NCBI RefSeq assembly: GCF_030009775.1
Contig: NZ_JASCTH010000007.1
Span: 273,188 to 337,187 of the forward strand
Length of the DNA: 64,000 bases
Direction of reading: 5' to 3'
Origin: Actinoplanes sandaracinus
GTDB lineage: Bacteria; Actinomycetota; Actinomycetes; Mycobacteriales; Micromonosporaceae
The notes beneath the pieces were generated by a model that was not told the DNA's origin, made no database searches, and worked only from the letters and a program-made list of their open reading frames with translations. How positions within the stretch are numbered: the stretch's first letter is position 1; each line of letters begins with the position of its first letter. Positions 46,987 through 56,227 of this stretch are shown here, piece after piece. A program made the translations under genes and the position numbers.

Positions 46987-47781
46987 ATGACCGTCACCGT
47001 TGACACCACTACCCACGCCGATGCGTCAACCAGCACCGACCGGGCCAGTGACCTGATCAACGCATGGGCGGCCCTCCCGACCGGCCACCCGTCCCGCCCC
47101 GGCATCCGCGACCAGGTGATCGAGGCGTGGCTGCCGCTGGCCCGGCACCTCGCCAACCGCTACGCCAACCGCGGTGAGCCCCGCGACGACCTCCAGCAGG
47201 TCGCCGTGCTCGGCCTCATCAAGGCCGTCGACCGGTTCGAGCCCGACCGGGGCGTCGACTTCGCCGGCTTCGCCATCCCGACCATCGTCGGTGAGCTCAA
47301 GCGGCACTTCCGCGACCGCACCTGGTCGGTGCGCGTGCCCCGCCGGCTCCAGGAACTGCGCCTGGCCATCACCGGCGCGAACAACACGCTGACCAACACT
47401 CTCGGCCGCTCCCCCCAGGTCGCCGACATCGCCGCGTACCTCGGCATCAGCGAGGACGAGGTCATCGAGGGCCTGGAAGGCGCCCGGGCCTACAACTCGA
47501 CGAGCCTGTCCACCCCCATCTCCGAGGGCGGCACCGAACTCGGTGAGACCCTCGGCAGCGAGGACTCCGGGTACGAGCACGCCGAACTGCGCATCGCTCT
47601 CGGCCCGGCGATGGCCAGCCTCGACGAGCGTGAGCAGAAGATCGTCAGCCTGCGCTTCTACGGCAACCTCACCCAGACGCAGATCGCCGAGCAGATCGGC
47701 ATCTCCCAGATGCACGTGTCGCGCTTGCTCACCAAGGCCCTCGCCAAGCTGCGCACGCACCTCGACGGCGCCACGATCTGA
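46987..47781 (+). CDS. SigB/SigF/SigG-family RNA polymerase sigma factor
   Basis: The 264-residue sigma factor has regions 2 to 4: VIEAWLPLARHLANRYANRG, DDLQQVAVLGLIKAVDRFEP with FAGFAIPTIVGELKRHFRD (region 2), RLQELRLAITGANNTLT with PQVADIAAYLGISEDEV (region 3), and LTQTQIAEQIGISQMHVSRL (region 4). The PTIVGELKRHFRD block is diagnostic of the stress/sporulation SigB-SigF group, which is held by RsbW-type anti-sigma kinases. A strong AAGGAG precedes ATG 46987. It is divergent from the poly-HAMP kinase gene, with a STAS protein and an ATPase of the partner-switch type nearby. Confidence 0.95.
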   Translation: MTVTVDTTTHADASTSTDRASDLINAWAALPTGHPSRPGIRDQVIEAWLPLARHLANRYANRGEPRDDLQQVAVLGLIKAVDRFEPDRGVDFAGFAIPTIVGELKRHFRDRTWSVRVPRRLQELRLAITGANNTLTNTLGRSPQVADIAAYLGISEDEVIEGLEGARAYNSTSLSTPISEGGTELGETLGSEDSGYEHAELRIALGPAMASLDEREQKIVSLRFYGNLTQTQIAEQIGISQMHVSRLLTKALAKLRTHLDGATI

Positions 47782-47804
47782 CCGCTCCACCCTTCAGAGA
47801 CGTG

Positions 47805-47835
47805 ACAGCCCGGTGGCGGTTCGCCACCGGGCTGT
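47805..47835. terminator. Bidirectional hairpin terminator
   Basis: A perfect 14-bp stem (ACAGCCCGGTGGCG / CGCCACCGGGCTGT) with a 3-base loop lies midway between the convergent sigma-factor and ABC ATPase genes, ten bases before the latter's stop. Confidence 0.8.
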
Positions 47836-47844
47836 TCGATGTGC

Positions 47845-48630
47845 TCAGTCCGTCAGGTGGGCGCCGATCTCCGACTCGCTGACGCGAGCCGGCTCCAGCA
47901 CCCGGTGCAGGAACTCGCGGGTGCGCTCCTGGCGGGGGTGGCCGAACACCTCCGCGGGCGGGCCCTGCTCGACGATCACGCCGCCGTCCATGAAGACGAC
48001 CCGGGAGGCGACCTCACGGGCGAAGGCCATCTCGTGGGTGACCACCAGCATGGTCATGCCCTCGGCGGCCAGGCCACGCATGACCGCGAGGACCTCGCCG
48101 ACCAGTTCCGGGTCCAGGGCGCTGGTCGGCTCGTCGAAGAGCATCAACTGCGGGTCCATCGCCAGCGCGCGGGCGATGGCGACCCGCTGCTGCTGACCGC
48201 CCGACAACTGCGCCGGGTAGGAGCCGGCCTTCTCGGTGAGGCCGACACGGTCGAGGTTCGCCGTCGCGATCCGGTCGGCCTCCGCACGGCTTCGTTTGAG
48301 GACACGGCGCTGCGCGATCGTCACGTTCTCCCGGACGGTCAGATGACCGAACAGGTTGAACTGCTGGAAGACCATGCCGATCCCCCGGCGGACCGCGTCG
48401 ATGTCGCAGTCCGGGTCGGTGACCTCGACCCCGGCCACCCGGATGGACCCGGAGGTCGGCTCTTCGAGCAGGTTCACACAGCGCAGCAGCGTCGACTTGC
48501 CCGAACCGGACGGTCCGATGACGCAGACGACCTCGCCGGGCTCCACCGACAGGTCGATGCCGCGCAGCACCTCCAGCTTGCCGAAGGACTTGTGCAGGTC
48601 ACTGATCTCGATCGTGGACACCCCGGTCAC
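47845..48630 (-). CDS. Polar amino acid ABC transporter ATP-binding protein (GlnQ-like)
   Basis: The 261-residue ATPase has Walker [11 protein letters not shown]-loop [11 protein letters not shown], signature LSGGQQQR, Walker [15 protein letters not shown] and the H-loop [24 protein letters not shown] and FLHRVL near the end are typical of the polar amino acid family (GlnQ/GluA). The GTG start overlaps the permease stop by 4 bp (GTGA). It is the last gene of a three-gene unit with permease and binding protein, so the complete importer is one ATPase dimer and a homodimeric permease. Confidence 0.9.
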   Translation of the reverse strand: MTGVSTIEISDLHKSFGKLEVLRGIDLSVEPGEVVCVIGPSGSGKSTLLRCVNLLEEPTSGSIRVAGVEVTDPDCDIDAVRRGIGMVFQQFNLFGHLTVRENVTIAQRRVLKRSRAEADRIATANLDRVGLTEKAGSYPAQLSGGQQQRVAIARALAMDPQLMLFDEPTSALDPELVGEVLAVMRGLAAEGMTMLVVTHEMAFAREVASRVVFMDGGVIVEQGPPAEVFGHPRQERTREFLHRVLEPARVSESEIGAHLTD

Positions 48631-49421
48631 CTCTCCCTCCCGGCCCGGCGCTCCAGCCCGCGGACCACCTGCGACAACGGCAGAGTGATCACCAGGTAGA
48701 GCAGACCCGCCACCACCAGCGGCGTCGGGTTGACCCGCGTGTTCAGCGAGTCCCCGGCGAACTTCGTCAGTTCGATCGTCGTCGACGTGACGCCGAGGAC
48801 GTAGACCAGCGAGGTGTCCTTCGTCAGCAGGATGATCTCGTTGGTCAGCGGCGGGATGACGATCCGGAACGCCTGCGGCAGCACGATCGAGATCATCGCG
48901 CGGGTGTGTGACATGCCGAGCGTACGAGCCGCCTCGAGCTGCCCCTTGGGGACGGCCTGGATGCCGGCCCGGATCGTCTCCGCCATGTAGGCCGCGGCCG
49001 TCAGGCCGAGACCGACGGTGACCGAGCCGTACACGCCGCCCGGGATCTCCCGGTCGGGGAAGGCCAGCGGCACGCCGTAGCCGACCATGAACAGCACCAG
49101 CAGCGCGGGCAGGCCACGGAACAGTTCGATGTAGGCGATGGCGAACCAGCGGTACGGCGGCACCGACGACAACCGCAGCAGCGCCAGGACCAGCCCGAGC
49201 GTCAGGCCGAACACGAAGGCCAGCAGGGTGTAGGCGATGGTGTTGCGCAGCGCGACGGTGATCGCCTCGGGGAACATGCTCCGGGCCACGTCGAGCCGGA
49301 GGAACGCCTCGGACAGGCGGCCCCAGTCCGCGGCGCCCGCCGCGGCCAGGATCACCAGCGCGAAGACGATGTAGCCGGCGGCGCGGACGATCCGCTGCCG
49401 CCGGCGGGGGCTCAGCTTCAT
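48627..49421 (-). CDS. Polar amino acid ABC transporter permease
   Basis: The 264-residue permease starts [10 protein letters not shown], has five to six helices, and carries [20 protein letters not shown] and [19 protein letters not shown]. The EAA-type loop is [20 protein letters not shown], the signature of His/Glu/Gln-type permeases. The ATG at 49421 lies eight bases after the binding-protein stop. Only one permease gene is present, so a homodimer is expected. The gene overlaps the ATPase gene by 4 bp. Confidence 0.9.
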   Translation of the reverse strand: MKLSPRRRQRIVRAAGYIVFALVILAAAGAADWGRLSEAFLRLDVARSMFPEAITVALRNTIAYTLLAFVFGLTLGLVLALLRLSSVPPYRWFAIAYIELFRGLPALLVLFMVGYGVPLAFPDREIPGGVYGSVTVGLGLTAAAYMAETIRAGIQAVPKGQLEAARTLGMSHTRAMISIVLPQAFRIVIPPLTNEIILLTKDTSLVYVLGVTSTTIELTKFAGDSLNTRVNPTPLVVAGLLYLVITLPLSQVVRGLERRAGRER

Positions 49422-49429
49422 GTCAGAGA

Positions 49430-50257
49430 TCAACTGACCGGCTTCTCGCCGATCCAGGTCGCGTAGATCTTGTCGTACGTCCCGTCGGAACGTGCCGCGG
49501 TGATCGCCTCGTCGACGGCCTTGAGCAGTTCGGCGTTGCCCTTCTTGACGGCGAAGCCGTACTGCTCGCCGGTGTCGAAGCCGGCCGCGACGACGACCTT
49601 GCCGGGGTTGGCCTTGATGTACTCGTTCCAGACCGGCAGGTCGTTGACGGCGGCCTCGATCTGGTTCGTGGCCAGCGCCTGCTGGAGCGCGGCGAGGTCC
49701 TTGTAGGAGACCACCTCGATGGTGAGGTTCTTCGCCTTGACCTGGGCGTTGATGTACTCCTCGCCGGTGGTCCCGCCCTGCACGCCGAGGCGCTTGCCGG
49801 CGAGCTCCTCCAGCGTCTTGACCTGCTTGCCGGTGAGCACGGCGAGCGCCTGGGTGGCGTCGAAGTAGGGCTTGGAGAAGTCCAGCACCTTCTTGCGCTC
49901 GTCGGTGATGGTCATGCCGGCCGCGGCCACGTCGCACTTGCCGGCGTTGAGGTCGGTGCCCGACTTGATGCCCTCGAACGGCGTGTCCACGATCTCCTGC
50001 GTCACCTTGAGCTTCGCCGCGACCAGGTCGATGAGCGCGACGTCGAAGCCGACGACCTTGCCGGACTGGTCCTTCGACTGGAACGGCGCGTACGGAAGGT
50101 GGGTGCACGTGGTCAGCACCCCGGACTTCACCAGTTTCACGCCGCCGGCGGTGGTGCCACCGGTGTCCTCTTTGGCGCAGCCCGCGATGCCGCCGCCGAT
50201 CAGTGCCGCGATGGCCGCCATCGCCGCCGCTTTACCGGCATGTCCCGACATTTTCAT
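49430..50257 (-). CDS. Polar amino acid ABC transporter substrate-binding lipoprotein
   Basis: The 275-residue lipoprotein has the lipobox IAGC (Cys27) and the SBP_bac_3 fold: LTTCTHLPYAPFQ, VVGFDVALIDLVA, CDVAAAGMTITDERKKVLDF, and LGVQGGTTGEEY with EAAVNDLPVWNEY. The pattern FDVALIDLVAAKL with ITDERKKVLDFSKPY is that of the glutamine/glutamate/polar amino acid class. The exact ligand is not resolved; the charged pocket residues were not modelled. The start is ATG 50257 with GGGGAGAG upstream. First gene of the importer operon. Confidence 0.9.
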   Translation of the reverse strand: MKMSGHAGKAAAMAAIAALIGGGIAGCAKEDTGGTTAGGVKLVKSGVLTTCTHLPYAPFQSKDQSGKVVGFDVALIDLVAAKLKVTQEIVDTPFEGIKSGTDLNAGKCDVAAAGMTITDERKKVLDFSKPYFDATQALAVLTGKQVKTLEELAGKRLGVQGGTTGEEYINAQVKAKNLTIEVVSYKDLAALQQALATNQIEAAVNDLPVWNEYIKANPGKVVVAAGFDTGEQYGFAVKKGNAELLKAVDEAITAARSDGTYDKIYATWIGEKPVS

Positions 50258-50344
50258 GTATCTCTCCCCTATCCCAGCCGACGCACGCAGCGGGGCCAGG
50301 ACAGGCTAATTCATACATAGCAGATGTTTCATGTAGCCACGTCG

Positions 50345-50806
50345 TCAGTGGCAGAGGGCGGTGCCCAGGGCCCGATCCAGGTGTTCGGCGGCGGTCGCAT
50401 CGGCGATCATCGAGTTCACCGCGGCGGTTGATGTCGCTGGGCGTGCCGACGGGGCGCCCCGCGGCCCAGCCGGCGGACGACTCGGACCCGGTGATGTCGA
50501 CCGGGCCGCTGCCGCCGGCCGCGGGCACGTAGCACGTAGTAGGTGTGCAGGGAGCCGACGAAGTCGGCGAACAACTCCTCGTCGTAGTCCAGCAGGCCGC
50601 TGGTCTGCTGGAGCAGGTGCCGCACGGTGATCCGCCGGCCGTCGATGCCGCCGGCGCCGCGGACGAGGCCCGGCCGGTACGCCTCGATCGGCTCGTCCAG
50701 GCCCACCTTGCTCTCGGCGACCAGTTGCAGAACCACCGGGGCGGTGAACATCTCGGTGTTGCCGGCGATCCGGATCCGGCCGTCGACCTGCTGTACCCGC
50801 CGGACG
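50345..50806 (-). pseudogene. Degraded serine hydrolase (beta-lactamase/D,D-peptidase class) pseudogene
   Basis: Fragments of a serine hydrolase lie in different frames. First: FTAPVVLQLVAESKVGLDEP and then GGIDGRRITVRHLLQQTSGL in frame 1. Next: VDITGSESSAGWAAGRPVGT and PSDINR in a second frame. Last: a terminal helix VNSMIADATAAEHLDRALGT in a third frame, ending at TGA. The N-terminal part with signal and SxxK (usually GSVTKTFTA) is replaced by GNTEMFTA, and at least two frameshifts and internal deletions have occurred. It lies between the amino-acid importer and the anti-sigma ATPase gene and touches the latter's stop. Confidence 0.7.
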
Positions 50807-51289
50807 TCAGCCGGCGTCGACGTGGAGCAGGGCCGGGTTGCCGCCGGAGAAGGCTGGCAGGTCGGTGCGGACCGTGACGCACAGCCCCGCCGGACCGGCG
50901 TCGATCCGCAGGTCGCCGGTCAGATGGTGGGCCAGCCAGAGCCCGCGGCCGCCGGGCGCACTCGCGGCGGGCAACCCGGCCGGCACCCGGGCGTCGCCGT
51001 GGCCCTGGTCGCTGATCTCGCAGATCAGCGTGTCGCCCTGCTGGCGCAGGTGGATCCGGCCGGCTCCCCCGCCGTGCCGGACCGCGTTGGCGACCAGCTC
51101 GTGGACGGCCAGCACGAAGCCCTCCAGGGACTCTCCGGCCAGCCCGGCGGCGGCGACACGGGCGGTCACCGCTCGGCGCACCGCGGTGATGGTCGTGGCG
51201 GCGAACGCCTGTGACAGCAGGACGGCCTCCGCCGAGCCGGCGAACGCGCCGGCCGGCGGGTGATCGTCGACGGTTCCGCTGTCGGCCAT
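50807..51289 (-). CDS. RsbW-like ATP-binding anti-sigma factor
   Basis: The 160-residue protein is a GHKL-fold ATPase of the HATPase_c_2 type: N-box VHELVANAVRHG, G1-box ISDQGHGD and G2-box GGRGLWLAHHL. These form the nucleotide site of anti-sigma kinases such as RsbW/SpoIIAB/UsfX, which bind SigB/F-type sigma factors and phosphorylate STAS partners. It is encoded 3 kb from the sigma gene and 9 kb from the STAS gene, so pairing is inferred. The Ala-rich N-terminal extension (AGAFAGSAEAVL) is longer than in RsbW. The gene downstream is a pseudogene. Confidence 0.8.
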   Translation of the reverse strand: MADSGTVDDHPPAGAFAGSAEAVLLSQAFAATTITAVRRAVTARVAAAGLAGESLEGFVLAVHELVANAVRHGGGAGRIHLRQQGDTLICEISDQGHGDARVPAGLPAASAPGGRGLWLAHHLTGDLRIDAGPAGLCVTVRTDLPAFSGGNPALLHVDAG

Positions 51290-51323
51290 GCCGGGGAGAT
51301 TACCCGTTACCCCGATGCGGATC

Positions 51324-52055
51324 TCAACGCCCTGTGAGAGACGCCGCCGGCCGGCCCGCGACGGCGAACCGCAACAGTGGTCGGTAGACGCGCAGGGAAT
51401 CGGTGACCCCGCCGAAGTGCGAGGCGGCGTTGCCGTCGAGGTAGGTGGTGGGCACGACCACCTCCTCGAGGGGTCGCCCCGCGCCGGCGGCGTCCAGCAG
51501 CACGTTCATCTCGTACTCGAAGCGCTCGCCCTCGACTTCGCCGAGGTGGTCGAGGAGTTCGGCGGGATAGGCCCGCAGGCCGGTCTGGGTGTCCGACACA
51601 TACCGGCCGGTGACGGCCCGGAACAGCACGCGCGTCACCTCGTTGCCCAGCCGGCTGCGCGGTGGCATCGCGTCGAACCGCCGGACGCCCAGGACGATCC
51701 GCCCGGCGCCGGCCCGTTCGGCGACCAGCCGGATGTCGGCGGCACGGTGCTGGCCGTCGGCGTCGGCGCTGACCACGTCGAGGCCGGGGTGCGCGCCGCG
51801 GGCATACCGGAAGCCGGTCTTCAGCGCCGCGCCCTTGCCCCGGTTGACCGGATGCCGCAGCACGGGACAGCCGAGCCCGCGGACGGCGGCCAGCGCCGGT
51901 TCGCCGCCGGGGCCGCTGCCGTCGTCGACCACCACGATCCGGGGCGCGGCCACGCCGTCGGCGATCAGGTCGCCGACGAGTTCGCCGAGGTGCGGGCCGG
52001 GCCGGAACACCGGCAACAGAATGACGGTGTCCGGATACGCAAGCTCACTGCTCAC
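51324..52055 (-). CDS. GT2 family glycosyltransferase
   Basis: The 243-residue soluble enzyme has a GT-A core: VILLPVFRPGPHLGELV, RIVVVDDGSGPGGEP, RGKGAALKTGFRYARG, and DADGQH as the metal-binding DxD-type site. Later come DTQTGLRAYP and FEYEMNVLLDA, characteristic of the DPM1/polyprenyl-phosphate mannosyltransferase-like group. There are no C-terminal membrane helices, unlike the GT2 enzyme at 26 kb. The donor and acceptor are not known. The gene is alone between the ATPase and the DUF2867 gene. Confidence 0.85.
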   Translation of the reverse strand: MSSELAYPDTVILLPVFRPGPHLGELVGDLIADGVAAPRIVVVDDGSGPGGEPALAAVRGLGCPVLRHPVNRGKGAALKTGFRYARGAHPGLDVVSADADGQHRAADIRLVAERAGAGRIVLGVRRFDAMPPRSRLGNEVTRVLFRAVTGRYVSDTQTGLRAYPAELLDHLGEVEGERFEYEMNVLLDAAGAGRPLEEVVVPTTYLDGNAASHFGGVTDSLRVYRPLLRFAVAGRPAASLTGR

Positions 52056-52158
52056 CTGTGCTCCCTCGCTGTACGGCAGTGCGCCCCCTATACCCGTCCG
52101 GGTCGCCGGCGCACCCCTCTGCGTGGCGATTCACTCCCCGGTCGCCCTCGGGCGGGCG

Positions 52159-53151
52159 TCAAGCGGCCACGGTCGCCCGGGCACGCGGGGAGACGGCTTT
52201 GCGGGCGGCCCGCCGCAGCATGGCCCTGACCACGGCGGGGTGGACGAGACCGACCAGCCCGAGATAGGCGCGGCCGGCGCGGGAGCGGGTGGCGGCGTGG
52301 GTGGACAGGGTCACGGTCGTGCCGTCGCTGTCGGGCTCGACCAGGATGCTGGCGCGGAAGTCCAGGTGGCCGGCGTCGGTGCCGAGCAGCACCTCACGGC
52401 CGTCCCGGCCCACCGTGTCGAACGCCGAGGAGTCACCGCGCTCGATGCCGAACGGGGCGACGACCACGTTGCGCAGCCTCAGCAGGGCGGTGACCACGGC
52501 CGGCGGGTCACGGAACACGCCGTCGGCCCAGACCTGCGGGTCGACGCTGGTGCCGGGCGGCACCCGGACGCTGAAGGCATCGGCCAGGTCGGGCCGGGGC
52601 AGGGCGGCGTGCAGCAGGGCGGCCTCGGCCGGAACCGGGCGCGCCCGGACCTTGCCGCCGCCCTCGAGCGCGACGGCCAGCCGAGCCCGCCACGGGTATC
52701 GGACCGGGTCGGCGACGGAGCCGGTGACGGCGCGCTCGGCGTTGTCGAGAAGGTGCTCCAGCACCGTGTCGTGGCAGACGCGGACGATGGCCGGCCAGAG
52801 AATCCGCATCGCGCCGCGGGTGTCGGCGACGATCCGGTGCCGCAGCAGGCACGAATCGGGGCCCTGCGGCAGCACCTCCATGGTGTGGGTGCCGACCAGA
52901 CCGATCCGCGGGTCGAAGGTGAACTCGATCCGGCGGCCGGGCTCGTAGGCGCTGACGTGGTAGAGGACCGCGCCGTGCCCGCCGTCGGCCCCGACGGCGA
53001 GGGGGCGGTCGAAGCGCATGGGCAGCCAGCACGGGGTGGGCCACAACGGGTCGTCGGCGGAACCGGCACGGTCGAGCAGGCGCCCGACCTCGGCGGCAGG
53101 GACGGGGAGCACACGTTCGTGCACGTTCTCCACGGCGAACCAACCTTCCAT
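52159..53151 (-). CDS. DUF2867/SRPBCC-type protein
   Basis: The roughly 330-residue protein contains two lipocalin-like or START-like modules. The N-terminal one has GAVLYHVSAYEPGRRIEFTF and TMEVLPQGPDSCLLRHRI. The C-terminal one, after a linker, has DFRASILVEPDSDGTTVTLS and a hydrophobic C-terminus rich in Ala/Arg (RAMLRRAARKAV). The wording matches DUF2867, a ligand-binding or quinone/lipid-related family. The start was placed at 53151 (MEGWFAVENVHE); ATG 53157 is the alternative. Both fall within a palindromic operator, so transcription is probably controlled by the divergent TetR protein. Confidence 0.6.
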   Translation of the reverse strand: MEGWFAVENVHERVLPVPAAEVGRLLDRAGSADDPLWPTPCWLPMRFDRPLAVGADGGHGAVLYHVSAYEPGRRIEFTFDPRIGLVGTHTMEVLPQGPDSCLLRHRIVADTRGAMRILWPAIVRVCHDTVLEHLLDNAERAVTGSVADPVRYPWRARLAVALEGGGKVRARPVPAEAALLHAALPRPDLADAFSVRVPPGTSVDPQVWADGVFRDPPAVVTALLRLRNVVVAPFGIERGDSSAFDTVGRDGREVLLGTDAGHLDFRASILVEPDSDGTTVTLSTHAATRSRAGRAYLGLVGLVHPAVVRAMLRRAARKAVSPRARATVAA

Positions 53152-53186
53152 ACGCATCCGTATGTTTTTCCGTACTGTAGCGTATG
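53149..53186. promoter_or_regulatory. Two TetR-type operators in the divergent promoter
   Basis: CATACGCATCCGTATG (53149-53164) is a palindrome with arms CATACG/CGTATG. A second, imperfect copy CGTACTGTAGCGTATG occupies 53171-53186. They cover the whole 32-bp space between the DUF2867 start and the TetR start, and overlap both start codons. Confidence 0.75.
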
Positions 53187-53786
53187 GCCATGGGCGAGCA
53201 CCGCACCCGGAAGCCATCCGCGACCAGGCTCACAGCAGACGACTGGACGCTGGCGGCACTGGAGGCGATCGGCCGCGGCGGGCTCGCCGCGGTGGCGGTC
53301 GAGCCGCTCGCCACCCACCTCGGCGCCACCAAGGGCAGCTTCTACTGGCACTTCGCCAACCGGGACGCCCTGATCCAGGCCGCGTTGCACCGCTGGGAGA
53401 CCGACCACACCGACGCGGTCATCGAACTGGTCCAGGCCGAGCCCGAGCCGCTCGCCCGGCTGCGCCTGCTGATCGGCATGGTCATCGAGTCGACCGCGAG
53501 TCCACAGGCCGACTCGATCGAGCTCGCCATGCTGGCCACGGCCGACCACCCGCATGTGGCGCCGGTGCTGGCCCGGGTCACCGAGCGGCGGGTGGCGTAC
53601 ACCGCCGGGCTGTTCGAGGCTCTCGGCCTGCCTCCGGAGGAGGCCGCCCGCCGCGCCCTGCTCGCGGTCAGCGCTTACCTGGGCCATGCCCAGCTCGCGC
53701 ACGCCGCGCCGCAGGTCGTTCCCGGCACCCCCGGGGAACGCCGCGCCTACGTCGACCGCATCATCGAGTTGCTCACCGCGACGTAG
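53184..53786 (+). CDS. TetR/AcrR family transcriptional regulator
   Basis: The 200-residue regulator has an N-terminal HTH at about residues 17-65 (LAAVAVEPLATHLGATKGSF, then YWHFANRDALIQAAL) and a helical ligand domain. It diverges from the DUF2867 gene with only 32 bp between them, filled by two palindromes, which makes autoregulation and repression of the neighbour likely. Start at 53184 or, six bases later, at ATG 53190. The enoyl-CoA hydratase-like gene follows 42 bp downstream; it could belong to the same transcript. Confidence 0.85.
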   Translation: MAMGEHRTRKPSATRLTADDWTLAALEAIGRGGLAAVAVEPLATHLGATKGSFYWHFANRDALIQAALHRWETDHTDAVIELVQAEPEPLARLRLLIGMVIESTASPQADSIELAMLATADHPHVAPVLARVTERRVAYTAGLFEALGLPPEEAARRALLAVSAYLGHAQLAHAAPQVVPGTPGERRAYVDRIIELLTAT

Positions 53787-53828
53787 GCTCGCATGATCGT
53801 CGGTACGCCATCGAAGGGACGACGGATC

Positions 53829-54890
53829 ATGCCGCAGAGCAGCGACCCACCGGTGATCGTGCGGGAGACCGGCCACCTCGGCCATCTGATCCTGAACCGG
53901 CCGGCCGCGATCAACGCGCTCACCGCGGAGATGGTCGGCATCCTGCGGCGCGCCCTCGCCGAGTGGGCGGTCGCCGACCGGATCCGCACCGTGCTGATCA
54001 CCGGCGCCGGGGAACGAGGGCTCTGCGCCGGCGGCGACCTGCGGGCCATGCACGCCGACGCCGTCTCCGGCGGCACCGGCTCCCTCGGGTTCTGGGCCGA
54101 CGAGTACCGGCTCAACGCCACCATCGCCGCCTACCCGAAACCCGTCGTCGCCCTCATGGACGGGCTCGTCATGGGCGGCGGGATCGGCGTCTCCGCGCAC
54201 GCGTCCCTGCGGGTGGTCACCGAGCGCTCGCGCCTGGCGATGCCCGAGACCGGCATCGGCTTCCACCCGGACGTCGGCGGATCCTGGCTGCTGGCGCACG
54301 CCCCGGGCCGCATCGGCACCCACCTCGCCCTCACCGGCGGCACGATCGGAGCCGCCGACGCGATCACCGCGGGCCTCGCCGACGACTACGTGCCCGCCGG
54401 CCGGCTCGCCGACCTGACACTGCTCCTCGCGCACGGCGACGCGGCCGGCGCGGTCGCGTCGTGCGCCGCGCCACCGCCGCCGGGCAACCTCGCCACCTCC
54501 CGCGACTGGATCGACCCCTGCTACGCCGCCGACAGCGTCGCCGACGTCGTCGAACGTCTCGCCGGCCACCCCGATCCGGCCGCCCAGGCCGCCGCCAAGG
54601 AGATCGGCGCCAAATCGCCGACCTCGCTGGCCGTCACGCTGCGCTCGGTGCGCGCCGCCGCCACGCTGCCCGGCCTGCTCGCCGCACTCGACCAGGAGTA
54701 CCGGCTGTCGGCCGCCCTGCTGCGGCTGCCCGACCTGGCCGAGGGCATCCGCGCCCAGATCATCGACAAGGACCGCCGGCCCCGATGGCGGCCGGCCACC
54801 ATCGCCGACGTGCCGGCGGAACTCGTCGACGCCTGTTTCGCCCCGATCGAGCAGGCGCCCGACCTGGACCCGGCCACGCCCGCCCGATGA
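53829..54890 (+). CDS. 3-hydroxyisobutyryl-CoA hydrolase-like crotonase family enzyme
   Basis: The 353-residue enzyme has the crotonase fold with the oxyanion-hole segments GLCAGGDLRAMHAD and DGLVMGGGIGVSAHA. The active-site motif MPETGIGFHPDVGGSW, with E140 and D148, is typical of HIBYL-CoA hydrolases in valine catabolism rather than enoyl-CoA hydratases. Length also fits (about 350, against 260 for hydratases), with the extra C-terminal helical region SPTSLAVTLRSVRAAATLP. Function as a short-chain acyl-CoA thioesterase or hydrolase is therefore likely. ATG 53829 follows GAAGGG. Confidence 0.85.
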   Translation: MPQSSDPPVIVRETGHLGHLILNRPAAINALTAEMVGILRRALAEWAVADRIRTVLITGAGERGLCAGGDLRAMHADAVSGGTGSLGFWADEYRLNATIAAYPKPVVALMDGLVMGGGIGVSAHASLRVVTERSRLAMPETGIGFHPDVGGSWLLAHAPGRIGTHLALTGGTIGAADAITAGLADDYVPAGRLADLTLLLAHGDAAGAVASCAAPPPPGNLATSRDWIDPCYAADSVADVVERLAGHPDPAAQAAAKEIGAKSPTSLAVTLRSVRAAATLPGLLAALDQEYRLSAALLRLPDLAEGIRAQIIDKDRRPRWRPATIADVPAELVDACFAPIEQAPDLDPATPAR

Positions 54891-54916
54891 GGGGCCGGGG
54901 TCGCCGCGGCCGGCCT

Positions 54917-56227
54917 TCAGCGCTGCACGGCGTCGTCCTCGTAGACGTCCGGAACGCCGTCGGCGTCGGTATCGACCTCTTCCCGGGCGCACAGCCGCCG
55001 GTAGTGACTGTTGCGGGCCCGCAACACCAGCATGGCCAGCACCGCCGAGATCAGCGAACCGGCCAGGATGCCGATCCGGGCGTGGCCGTCCTTCGCGCTG
55101 CCGGCGCCGAAGGCCAGCTCCCCGATCAGCAGCGACACGGTGAACCCGATCCCGGCCAGCAGCGACAGGCCCAGCACGTCCCACCAGCTCACTCCGTCGC
55201 CCAAGGTGGCGCGGGTGAACCGTTGCACCAGCCACGTCGAGCCCAGCACCCCGGCACATTTGCCGGCCACCAGCCCGGCGACGATGCCGATCGTGACCGG
55301 GTCACGCAGTGTCTCGCCGAGCCCGCCCACGCCCGCGACCGACACCCCGGCCGCGAAGAACGCGAAGACGGGCACCGCGAAGCCGGCTGACAGCGGCCGC
55401 CAGCGGTGCTCGAACTGCTCCGCCAGACCCGGACCGGGCCCACTGTCGCGGCGGATCACCGGAACCATGAAACCGAGCAGCACGCCGGCGACGGTGGCGT
55501 GCACGCCGGACGCGTGCACCAGCGCCCACGTGGCCGCGGCGAGCGGCAACAGCAGCCACCACGACCTGACACGCCGCTGGACCAGGAACGCGAACGCCGC
55601 CAGCGGCGCGAGAGCCGCGGCCAGCGCCAGCAGGTTCGGGGAACCGGTGTAGAACACCGCGATGATCGCAATCGCGAGCAGGTCGTCGACGACCGCGAGG
55701 GTCAGCAGGAACGTGCGCAACGCCGACGGCAGATGGGTGGAGATCACCGCCAGCACGGCCAGCGCGAACGCGATGTCCGTCGCGGTCGGCACCGCCCACC
55801 CCGACAACGCCCCGCCCGCCGCGCCCGCGTTGACCGCTATGTAGATCAGCGCCGGGACGGCCATCCCGCCGACGGCGGCCGCGACCGGCATGACCGCCCG
55901 CCGGGGATCCCGCAGATCCCCGGCGACGAACTCGCGTTTCAACTCCAGACCCGCGACGAAGAAGAAGATCGCCAGCAGACCGTCCGCCGCCCACTGCGCC
56001 AGCGTCAGATCCAGATGTAGCGCGGACGGGCCCACCCGCAGCCCGATCAGGTCCTGGTAGGCCGACGACCACGGCGAGTTCGCCCACACCAGCGCCAGAA
56101 CCGCGGCGCCGAGCAACAGCGCGCCACCCACCGTCTCGGTGCGAAGGATGTCGCCGACCCGGCTGACCTCCGGCCAGGTGCCCCGGCCGAACAGGTGACG
56201 AACCGGACGAGGCGGCGTCTGTGACAC
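54917..56227 (-). CDS. nhaA: Na+/H+ antiporter NhaA with C-terminal calcium-loop tail
   Basis: The 436-residue membrane protein is a NhaA antiporter: [40 protein letters not shown], the ion-binding pair D181-D182 in [13 protein letters not shown], and [19 protein letters not shown]. It would exchange sodium for protons for salt and pH homeostasis. After the last helix it has a hydrophilic tail [17 protein letters not shown] (residues 416-432) that fits a calcium-binding EF-hand or thrombospondin-type-3 loop. GTG 56227 was chosen as start because GGGAG lies five bases upstream; the frame is open 19 codons further. Single gene. Confidence 0.9.
   Translation of the reverse strand: MSQTPPRPVRHLFGRGTWPEVSRVGDILRTETVGGALLLGAAVLALVWANSPWSSAYQDLIGLRVGPSALHLDLTLAQWAADGLLAIFFFVAGLELKREFVAGDLRDPRRAVMPVAAAVGGMAVPALIYIAVNAGAAGGALSGWAVPTATDIAFALAVLAVISTHLPSALRTFLLTLAVVDDLLAIAIIAVFYTGSPNLLALAAALAPLAAFAFLVQRRVRSWWLLLPLAAATWALVHASGVHATVAGVLLGFMVPVIRRDSGPGPGLAEQFEHRWRPLSAGFAVPVFAFFAAGVSVAGVGGLGETLRDPVTIGIVAGLVAGKCAGVLGSTWLVQRFTRATLGDGVSWWDVLGLSLLAGIGFTVSLLIGELAFGAGSAKDGHARIGILAGSLISAVLAMLVLRARNSHYRRLCAREEVDTDADGVPDVYEDDAVQR

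Noticed and set aside
52479..55259. Minus-strand frame of 926 codons across DUF2867, TetR and crotonase genes
   Set aside because: It covers three well-supported genes on either strand and shows only antisense-type composition.
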